Assembly: GCF_903642205.1 (NCBI RefSeq)
Contig: NZ_CAHJWH010000010.1
Span: forward strand, 1-40,547
Direction of reading: 5' to 3'
DNA: 40,547 nt
From: Caulobacter sp. S45
GTDB taxonomy: Bacteria > Pseudomonadota > Alphaproteobacteria > Caulobacterales > Caulobacteraceae
Shown: positions 16,725 through 24,300 of the stretch, piece after piece
How positions within the stretch are numbered: the first letter of the stretch is position 1
Layout of the letters: each line of letters starts with the position of its first letter
Made by a program: the position numbers and the translations under genes
The notes under the pieces: model-generated
Databases searched by the model: none
Told to the model about the DNA's origin: nothing
What the model saw: the letters and a program-made list of their open reading frames with translations, nothing else

Positions 16725-18098
16725 ATGGGCCGCTTCACCTTCCGCCTGCCCGATGTCGGCGAGGGCACCGCCGAAGCCGAGATCGTGGCCTGGCATGTGG
16801 CCATCGGCGACACGGTGGAGGAGGACGCCCCACTGGTCGACGTGATGACCGACAAGGCGACGGTGGAGATCACCTCGCCCGTCTCCGGGAAGGTCGTCGT
16901 GCGCCGAGGCGAGCCCGGCGAGATGTTCGCTGTCGGCGGTCCGATCGTGGAGTTCGAGACGGACGGCGGGGCTGCGGCCGAGCCGGTCACGGCCGTCCCC
17001 AACCCCACCGGCCAGCGAAACACCGAAGCGCGCGAAGCGCCGCCCACGACGCCTAAGAGCGAGCGCACTTTCCCCTTGATGGGGGAAGCGTTGGGGATGG
17101 GGGTGGACGGCGGCGCCCCGTCCGAACCGGGCGCGAACGAGGCCGCCAGCCTTCGGGCGCCGCCGCCGTCCACCCTCACCCCTGCCCCTCCCCCGTCAAG
17201 GGGGAGGGGTTCTGACACGCCGGCCTTCTTCGAGAGCACGCCCGAGCGCCCTCTGACCTCGCCGGCGATCCGACGCCGCGCCCGGGAGGCGGAGGTCGAT
17301 CTCGCCCAGGTGGAGGGCACCGGCCCCCACGGCCGAGTAACGCTTGAAGACTTCAACGCCCACCTTGCCCGACCGGCCAAGGCCGCCGCAGCGACGCCTG
17401 ACGAGATCACCGAGGTCAAGGTCATCGGCCTTCGCCGCAAGATCGCGGAGAAGATGTCGGAGGCCAAGCGACGCATTCCCCACTTCGCCTACATGGAGGA
17501 GTGCGACGTCACCGAGCTGGAAGATCTGCGCGTTCACTTGAACGTAGCCAAACGCCCGGACCAGCCTAAGCTGACGTTCCTCCCCTTCATGGTCCGGGCG
17601 CTGGTCAAGGCGCTGCCGAGATACCCTCAGATCAACGCCCGCTATGACGACGAAGCCGGACTCGTGCGCCGCTACTCAGCCGTCCACCTCGGCATGGCCA
17701 CCCAGACGCCGAACGGCCTGATCGTGCCAGTGATTCGAAACGCCGAGCGCCGTGATGTCTGGGCGCTAGCCACTGAGATCGGCCGCCTCGCCAAGGCCAC
17801 GCGCGAAGGCAAGGCGACTTCAGCCGAACTCTCCGGCTCGACCATCACCCTGACCAGCCTCGGCCCGCTGGGCGGTCTGATGCACACCCCGGTGATCAAC
17901 CATCCGGAAGTGGCTATCGTCGGTCCAAACAAGATCGTAGAGCGGCCGGTGGTGCGTAACGGCGAGATCGTGGCGCGAAAGATGATGAACGTCTCCTCGT
18001 CCTTCGACCACCGCGTGGTCGACGGCTGGGACGCCGCGGAGTTCATCCAGACGATCAAGGGCCTGTTGGAGCACCCTGCCACCCTGTTCCTGGACTAG
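16725..18098 (+). CDS. bkdB: Dihydrolipoyl acyltransferase, E2 of branched-chain 2-oxoacid dehydrogenase
   Basis: Domains in order are: a lipoyl domain (about 1-80) with the lipoylation site K44 in MTDKATVEI; a long Pro/Ala linker (about 81-178); a peripheral-subunit-binding domain (about 179-214, SPAIRRRAREAEVDL and GPHGRVTLEDF); and the acyltransferase core (about 228-457) ending in SSSFDHRVVDGWDAAEF with the catalytic His. It transfers the acyl group from E1 to CoA. Residues about 115-162 of the linker are encoded by a palindromic repeat that also occurs in gltB. No E3 (dihydrolipoamide dehydrogenase) gene follows, so E3 is presumably shared from elsewhere. Confidence 0.95.
   Translation: MGRFTFRLPDVGEGTAEAEIVAWHVAIGDTVEEDAPLVDVMTDKATVEITSPVSGKVVVRRGEPGEMFAVGGPIVEFETDGGAAAEPVTAVPNPTGQRNTEAREAPPTTPKSERTFPLMGEALGMGVDGGAPSEPGANEAASLRAPPPSTLTPAPPPSRGRGSDTPAFFESTPERPLTSPAIRRRAREAEVDLAQVEGTGPHGRVTLEDFNAHLARPAKAAAATPDEITEVKVIGLRRKIAEKMSEAKRRIPHFAYMEECDVTELEDLRVHLNVAKRPDQPKLTFLPFMVRALVKALPRYPQINARYDDEAGLVRRYSAVHLGMATQTPNGLIVPVIRNAERRDVWALATEIGRLAKATREGKATSAELSGSTITLTSLGPLGGLMHTPVINHPEVAIVGPNKIVERPVVRNGEIVARKMMNVSSSFDHRVVDGWDAAEFIQTIKGLLEHPATLFLD
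17068..17210 (+). repeat. Palindromic element, copy A, in-frame inside bkdB
   Basis: The left arm begins CCCCTTGATGGGGGAAG and ends in GGTGGACGGCGGCGCC. The right arm, read on the other strand, begins CCCCTTGACGGGGGAGG and ends in GGTGGACGGCGGCGGCGCC. The arms are about 45 bases with few mismatches around a GC-rich centre of roughly 40 bases. The element is translated as PLMGEALGMGVDGGAP ... RAPPPSTLTPAPPPSRGRG. The same element, same orientation and same frame, is found at 21375-21519. Confidence 0.85.
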
Positions 18099-18143
18099 CC
18101 GCTCCTCCGAGTGCCAAGGAACCGGTTTCAAGCGTTGCCGTTA

Positions 18144-18157
18144 GTCCCTTGAGGGAC
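18144..18157 (+). terminator. Short hairpin after bkdB
   Basis: GTCCC-TTGA-GGGAC forms a 5-bp stem about 45 bases after the E2 stop. It is followed closely by a second weak inverted repeat (ACGTCG / CGACGT, 18156-18177). It is a possible 3' end of the bkd transcript. The signal is modest. Confidence 0.3.
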
Positions 18158-18200
18158 GTCGGCGTCTTTGTCGACGTAGGCGTGAGACAAGGGGCTGCCG

Positions 18201-18362
18201 ATGCTTGGAACCATTCTGCTCATCATCCTGATCTTGGCCTTGTTGGGCGCCCTGCCCAGCATGTCTTGGAACTCGGGCCGTTCCTGGGGCTATGGTCCGA
18301 GCGGCGGCATCGGCCTGCTCGTCGTCGTCGTCATCGTGTTGCTGCTGCTGCACGTGATCTGA
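18201..18362 (+). CDS. DUF3309-type small membrane protein, 53 aa
   Basis: This short gene reads MLGTILLIILILALLGALP, then a hydrophilic SWNSGRSWGYGPSGG segment, then a second hydrophobic stretch GLLVVVVIVLLLLHVI and TGA. Two membrane-spanning segments joined by a Trp/Gly/Ser-rich loop are the DUF3309 pattern, which is common in alphaproteobacteria and of unknown function. AAGGGG six bases before the ATG is a good ribosome site. It lies alone between the bkd operon and the convergent mobA gene. Confidence 0.85.
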   Translation: MLGTILLIILILALLGALPSMSWNSGRSWGYGPSGGIGLLVVVVIVLLLLHVI

Positions 18363-18381
18363 CACGCGGAGCCTGGCGCCG

Positions 18382-18957
18382 CTATACAGCTCGGGCGAGG
18401 GCGCGTGCGTAGTCCTCTGGCGTGTTGAGGTTGGCGAAGGCGTCCGGATTTTCGAAAACGACTTCTTCAACCCCGACGCGTTCAAGCAGGGCGCGGATCG
18501 GCGGATGGTTTGAAGTTGTCTCGATCATTCCGAGCGCCGCGACCGGCCATAAGGCGCAAAGCGGCTGCACGGCTGTCGGCGTGCGCGCCACGGCGCCACA
18601 GCCGGCCCTGCCTTCGCAAAGCCTTTCGACCAGATTGCGGGGCAGGAACGGAGTGTCGCAGGGGCTGGTCACCAGCCATTTGAGACCTTGCAAGGCCGCC
18701 CACCGTAGCCCGACCTTGACCCCCGCCAATGGTCCATCCACGTCTCCAACATCATCCGGCAAGCAGGCGAGCCCGCTTTTCGCCGCGTAGGCGGCGGCGG
18801 CTGAGCCCCCTCTGGCACTGACCGCCAGCGGCGAGGCGCCACGAGCCAGTACCCTCTCCACGCGCGCGATGAGGGGCTCGCCCTCCAGTTCGGCGAGGGC
18901 CTTCTCCCGTCCGAAGCGGCTGGAACGGCCGCCCGCCAGGATCAGGCCGCCGATCAC
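18382..18957 (-). CDS. mobA: Molybdenum cofactor guanylyltransferase MobA
   Basis: MobA attaches GMP to molybdopterin to make the MGD cofactor of enzymes such as formate dehydrogenase. The N-terminal nucleotide-binding motif GGLILAGGRSSRFGREKAL is present, followed by the VDGPLAGV and LVTSPCDTPFLP blocks. The start is GTG 18955-18957, which overlaps the fdhD stop as GTGA and gives 191 residues, normal for MobA. The coupling with fdhD is functionally sensible because both serve molybdoenzymes. Confidence 0.93.
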   Translation of the reverse strand: MIGGLILAGGRSSRFGREKALAELEGEPLIARVERVLARGASPLAVSARGGSAAAAYAAKSGLACLPDDVGDVDGPLAGVKVGLRWAALQGLKWLVTSPCDTPFLPRNLVERLCEGRAGCGAVARTPTAVQPLCALWPVAALGMIETTSNHPPIRALLERVGVEEVVFENPDAFANLNTPEDYARALARAV

Positions 18958-19748
18958 AGGACGATCCGGTCGGGGTGGGTGAAGACCTCGAATCCGTCCG
19001 AGCGGGCCACGGCGACGAGAGTCATGCCGGCGGCGTCCGCCGTCGCCATGGCCAGGGTGGTCGGCGCGGAGACCGCGATCAGCACGCCTGCGCCGATCAT
19101 CGCCGCCTTCTGCACCATCTCCACGGACACGCGGCTGGTGAGCACCACCGCCCCTTCGTTTCCCTTCACACCGTTGCGGGCAAGGGCGCCGGCGAGTTTG
19201 TCCAGCGCATTGTGCCGGCCCACGTCTTCCCGTGTGGCGACCAAGTCCTGCCCGGGGGTCCAGAACGCGGCTGCGTGGACGCCGCGCGTGAGCTGGCCCA
19301 GCGACTGGGCCTTTCCCAGCGCCTCGACCGCACCGAGCACTTCCGGGGGGGCAAGCCGCAGCTGCGCGCAAACCTGCGGCGGCGTGCGGGAGGCCTCGGC
19401 CAAACTGTCGATGCCGCACAGGCCGCAGCCGGTCGGCCCGGCCAGACGGCGGCGCCGAGCCGCCAGCGCCTCACGCCGGCCGGGCTTCAGCCACACCCGC
19501 GCCTCGATCCCGCGATCGCCCTCCGCGATCTCGATGGAGGCGACCTCTTCGGCCGAGGCGATCACGCCCTCGGTCAGGCTGAGCCCCAAGGCGAAGTCCT
19601 CCAGGTCGGCCGGCGTCGCCATCATCACCGCATAGGTGGACGCGTCGTAAACGATGGCCACCGGCGTCTCCTCGGCCAAGACGCGGACCCCCAGATCGAC
19701 GACGCCCTCGCGCCACCGCGTCCGCTCGCCACTTCGCCAGCCCTCCAT
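18954..19748 (-). CDS. fdhD: Formate dehydrogenase accessory sulfurtransferase FdhD
   Basis: FdhD passes sulfur from IscS to the Mo-bisMGD cofactor before insertion into formate dehydrogenase. The 264-residue product has the conserved C108-G-L-C111 motif in TGCGLCG, the REDVGRHNALDKL segment and the SVEMVQKAAMIG helix near the C-terminus. No formate dehydrogenase structural gene is in the window. The stop overlaps the mobA start by one codon register (GTGA). Confidence 0.95.
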   Translation of the reverse strand: MEGWRSGERTRWREGVVDLGVRVLAEETPVAIVYDASTYAVMMATPADLEDFALGLSLTEGVIASAEEVASIEIAEGDRGIEARVWLKPGRREALAARRRRLAGPTGCGLCGIDSLAEASRTPPQVCAQLRLAPPEVLGAVEALGKAQSLGQLTRGVHAAAFWTPGQDLVATREDVGRHNALDKLAGALARNGVKGNEGAVVLTSRVSVEMVQKAAMIGAGVLIAVSAPTTLAMATADAAGMTLVAVARSDGFEVFTHPDRIVL

Positions 19749-19908
19749 CAGTTCAGCTCCTCGCAGCGATCACGCACATGTTCCACGTGCCGGGCCCCAG
19801 ATCGCGCAAAACCATGCCTAAAGCGTCTGGATTTCCGCTTCCGCTGGAGGAAATTTCGCCTATCTGTCACCCGTTCCTGATCTGTATTTTCTCGTGCGCG
19901 AGGCCATC

Positions 19909-21360
19909 ATGACCCATCGCATGTCGGAGTTTGTCACCATCGCGCCGTCCTCGCCCAACAAGCGGACGGTGATCGAGCGCGCCCACGACTTCGGGGAGAT
20001 CTATGCCGGCTTCAACCCGGCCCAGAACGGCAATCAGGCCGCCCGCTGCTCCCAGTGCGGGGTGCCCTTCTGCCAGACCGGCTGCCCGCTGCACAACAAC
20101 ATCCCCGACTGGCTGCGCCTCGCCGCCGAGGGGCGGATGCAGGAGGCATGGGCTCTGTCGGAGGCCACCAGCGCGCTGCCGGAGGTCTGCGGCCGCATCT
20201 GCCCGCAGGACCGCCTCTGCGAAGGCGCCTGCGTGCTGGAGCAGTCCGGCTGGACCGGCGTCACCATCGGCGCAGTGGAGCGCTACATCAGCGACACCGC
20301 CTGGGCGCAGGGCTGGATCAAGCCGATCACGCCCGTGGACGAAAAGGCCCAGTCCGTAGGGATCATCGGCGCGGGACCGGCGGGGATCGCGGCCGCCGAC
20401 TGGCTCCGTCGCCTGGGCTACCAGGTCACCATCTATGACCGCTACGATCGGCCGGGCGGGCTGCTCACCTACGGCATCCCCGGGTTCAAGCTGGAGAAGC
20501 CGGTGGTGATGCGGCGGACCCAGCGGCTGGCGGACAGCGGCGTGACCCTGATCCCCGATTTCGAGGTGGGCCGCGACGCCTCACTCGCGGAGCTGCGCGA
20601 GCGGCACGACGCGGTCTTCATCGGCACGGGCGTCTACAAGGCGCGCCGGCTGAGCGGGCCGGGCGTGGGGTCCGCCGCGGTGGTGCGCGCGCTCGACTAC
20701 CTGATCGCCTCGAACCGACTGAACTTCGGCGACGACGTGCCCGCCTTCCAGAACGGCGAACTGAACGCCAAGGGCAAGGATGTGGTCGTCATCGGCGGCG
20801 GCGACACCACCATGGACTGCGTGCGCACCGCGGTTCGCCAGGGCGCGCGCTCGGTCACCTGCCTGTACCGTCGCGACCGCGCCAACATGCCGGGCTCCGC
20901 CCGCGAGGTGTCCAACGCCGAGGAGGAGGGCGTGCGCTTCGAGTGGCTCGCCGCCCCCAAGGCCATCCACGGCGACACGGCCGAGGTTGACCACGTGCGC
21001 GCCATCCGCATGCGCCTCAGCGCGCCGGACATGAGCGGCCGCCGCGGGGTGGAGGAGATCGCGGGCGCGGAGTTCGACGTGGCGGCCCAGCTGGTGATCG
21101 AGGCGCTGGGCTTCGACCCGGAGGACCTGCCCGCCCTGTTCGACGCGCCGGAGCTGCGGGTGAATCCAGGCGGCACGATCGCTGTGGACGAGGAGAAGCG
21201 GACCAGCCTGCCCGGCGTGTTCGCCGGTGGGGACATCGTGCGCGGCGCCTCGCTGGTGGTCTGGGCGGTGCGCGACGGCCAGGATGCGGCGCTGGCCGTG
21301 GACCAGTACCTGCGGGCGCAAGCTGGCCTGCACCCTCAGATTGAGGAAGTGGCGGCATGA
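19909..21360 (+). CDS. gltD: Glutamate synthase (NADPH) small subunit
   Basis: The small subunit carries FAD and passes electrons from NADPH to the large subunit. Eight N-terminal cysteines in two groups (C47, C50, C55, C59 and C94, C98, C104, C108) match the Fe-S region. The FAD-binding GIIGAGPAGIAAADW follows at about residue 148, and the NADPH site VVIGGGDTTMDC lies further on. I chose ATG 19909 (483 residues) because GAGG lies five bases upstream; GTG 19894 is an alternative. The stop overlaps the gltB start as ATGA. The order gltD-gltB is the reverse of the enterobacterial gltBD order. Confidence 0.94.
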   Translation: MTHRMSEFVTIAPSSPNKRTVIERAHDFGEIYAGFNPAQNGNQAARCSQCGVPFCQTGCPLHNNIPDWLRLAAEGRMQEAWALSEATSALPEVCGRICPQDRLCEGACVLEQSGWTGVTIGAVERYISDTAWAQGWIKPITPVDEKAQSVGIIGAGPAGIAAADWLRRLGYQVTIYDRYDRPGGLLTYGIPGFKLEKPVVMRRTQRLADSGVTLIPDFEVGRDASLAELRERHDAVFIGTGVYKARRLSGPGVGSAAVVRALDYLIASNRLNFGDDVPAFQNGELNAKGKDVVVIGGGDTTMDCVRTAVRQGARSVTCLYRRDRANMPGSAREVSNAEEEGVRFEWLAAPKAIHGDTAEVDHVRAIRMRLSAPDMSGRRGVEEIAGAEFDVAAQLVIEALGFDPEDLPALFDAPELRVNPGGTIAVDEEKRTSLPGVFAGGDIVRGASLVVWAVRDGQDAALAVDQYLRAQAGLHPQIEEVAA

Positions 21361-24300
21361 GCGGACATCTTGAACCCTCCCCCTTGATGGGGGAGGGCAG
21401 GGTGCGGGTGGACGGCGGCGCCGCTGGAAGTTTTGCCGACGGAGCTCACCCCTCTCCCACTGACAGGGCGCCGCCGTCCCACCCCCATCCCCGATCTTTC
21501 CCCCATCCAGGGGGAGGGGAGATCGACGCCTATCTCTCCAACCGGGCGCGCTTGACGGCCGCTCACGCTTACGATCCCGCCTCGGAGCGCGACGCCTGCG
21601 GTACGGGCTTCGTCTGCGCCATAGACGGCAAGCCGCGGCGGGAGGTGGTGGAGCTGGCGATCGCCGCGCTGAAAGCGGTTTGGCACCGGGGTGCGGTGGA
21701 CGCCGACGGCAAGACCGGTGACGGCGCGGGCGTCATGGTCAGCGTGCCCCAAGCCTTCTTCGCCGAGCAGGTCTCGCGCATCGGCCACAAGCTGCGCCCC
21801 GGCCCGATCGCGGTAGGAATGATCTTCCTGCCGAGGACCGATCTCGCCGCCCAGGAGCTGGCCCGCACCATCGTGGAAGCGGAGGTGCTGCGCTTCGGCT
21901 TCTACATCTATGGCTGGCGCCAGGCGCCCATCGACAGCTCGGTGCTGGGCGAACGCGCCGCCGCCGTGCGGCCCGAGATCGAGCAGATCATGCTCGCCGC
22001 GCCGCAGGACATGGACGGCGAGCAGCTGGAGCGGGCGCTCTACCTCTGCCGTCGCCGCATCGAGCAACGGGTGGAGCAGGTCCACCTGAACGGCTTCTAC
22101 ATCTGCTCGCTGTCGGCCAAGTCCCTGATCTACAAAGGCATGTTCCGCTGCGGCGACGTGGACGGCTTCTATCCGGACCTGTGCGATCCGCGCTTTGAAG
22201 CGGCGGTGGCCATCTTCCACGCCCGCTACTCAACCAACACCTTTCCTGAATGGCGGCTGGCCCAGCCCTTCCGCATGCTCGCCCACAACGGCGAGATCAA
22301 CACCGTGCGCGGCAACATCAACTGGATGAAGAGCCACGAGATCCGCATGGCGGCGGATGCCTTTGGCGAGCACGGCGACATCGTCAAGCCCGTGGTGCGC
22401 CCGGGCGGCTCCGACTCCGCCGCCCTCGACAACGTGTTCGAGATGCTGGTCCGCGCGGGCCGGCCGGCGCCGATGGTCAAGGCGTTGCTGATGCCCGAGG
22501 CCTGGTCCAACGAGGACGGCAGGATGGCGCCGGAGCACCGCGCCCTCTACGCCTACTGCAACGCGGTGATGGAGCCCTGGGACGGTCCCGCCGCCATTTG
22601 CGCCACCGACGGCCGCTGGGTGCTGGCGGGCAAGGACCGCAACGGCCTGCGTCCGTTGCGCCTCACCGAGACGGTGGACGGCCTGCTGATCGCGGGTTCG
22701 GAGGCCGGTATGACGGGGATCAGCGACGACCGGGTGCTTCGGCGGCTGCATGTCTCGCCAGGCTGCATGGTGGCCGTCGACCTGCAGGCGGGGCGGCTCT
22801 ATCCGGAGCGCGAGATCGTGGACGAGCTCGCCGCCGCCCATCCGTATACCCGCTGGCTGGAGAACATGGTGGAGCTGGAGCCGCTCGTCGGCCCTGGCCC
22901 CGAGCCTCGCCGCTTCGAAGGCGAGGCCCTGGCGCGACGCCAGGCCGCCGCCGGCATGACCTCCGAACAGATCGAGATGATCGTCGATCCGATGGCGCTC
23001 GACGGCAAGGAGGCCATCGGCTCCATGGGCGACGACAGCCCGCTGGCGGTGGTGTCGTCCCGCCTCCGGCCCCTGTCGGACTATTTCCGCCAGAACTTCG
23101 CCCAGGTGACCAACCCGCCCATAGACCCGCTGCGTGAGGGCGGGACGATGAGCCTGAAGACCCGCTTCAAGAACCTCGGCAACATTCTGGCCCAGGACGA
23201 GGGCCAGACTGAGGTCTTCGTGCTCGACAGCCCGGTGCTGACCACGGGCATGTACGAGCGCATGCTGACCCATTTCGGCGAGAGCAGGGTCGTGGTGATC
23301 GACTGCACCATGCCCGTGCCAGCGCCGGAGGCGCGCCGGGGCGACGCACTGCGCGCCGCGCTGGACCGCATCCGCAACGAGGCCGTGCAGGCCAGCCGCA
23401 ACGGCGCCGCCCAGATCGTGCTGACCGACGAGGCGGGCGACGCCACGCGCGTGCCCCTGCCCATGATCCTGGCCACGGGCGGCGTGCACGCGCGGCTGGT
23501 GGACGAGGGCCTGAGATCCTACGCCTCCATCATCGTGCGCTCCGCAGGCGTGGTGGACAGCCACCAGTTCGCGGTGATGGTTGGCGTGGGCGCGACGGCG
23601 GTGAACCCCTACCTGGCACAGGAGTCGATCCAGGACCGGCTGGAGCGGGGGCTCTACAGGGGCATGACGCTCCGGGATGCGGTCCTGAACTACAAGCATG
23701 CGCTGGAAGCCGGCCTTCTCAAGATCCTGGCCAAGAAGGGCATCTCGATCATCTCGTCCTATCGCGGCGGTTATGAATTCGAGGCGGTCGGACTTTCGCG
23801 TGCGCTGGTGGCGGAGTTCTTCCCGGGCATGACGTCGCGCATCTCCGGCATGGGGCTGGCGGGGCTTGAGGCGCGCATGCTGGAGGAGCGCGACGTGGCC
23901 TGGACGCCCGCCAGCGCAGTGATACCTCTCGGTGGCTTCTACAAGGTGCGCTCGTCGGGCGAGAACCATGCCTATGAGGCGGCGCTGATCCACAAGCTCC
24001 AGCACGCTTGCAACACCGGCGACTACAAGTCCTACCTGGCCTATTCGAAGATGACCCGCGAGGGGAGGCCGGTGTCGCTGCGCGACCTGCTGGCCTGGCG
24101 CTCGGACCGCATGCCCAAGCCCATCGAGGCCGTGGAGAGCGTCAACGGCTTGCGCAAGCGCTTCCTGACGCCGGGCATGTCGCTGGGCGCCCTGTCGCCC
24201 GAGGCGCACGAGACGCTGAACATCGCCATGAACCGGATCGGCGCCCGATCCGTATCCGGCGAGGGCGGCGAGGATCCTGAGCGCTATCGTCCTCGCCCGA

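Noticed and set aside
17041-17220. The bkdB palindrome as an assembly error or a pseudogene break
   Set aside because: The reading frame stays open through the element into the correct subunit-binding domain, and a second copy in gltB behaves the same way.
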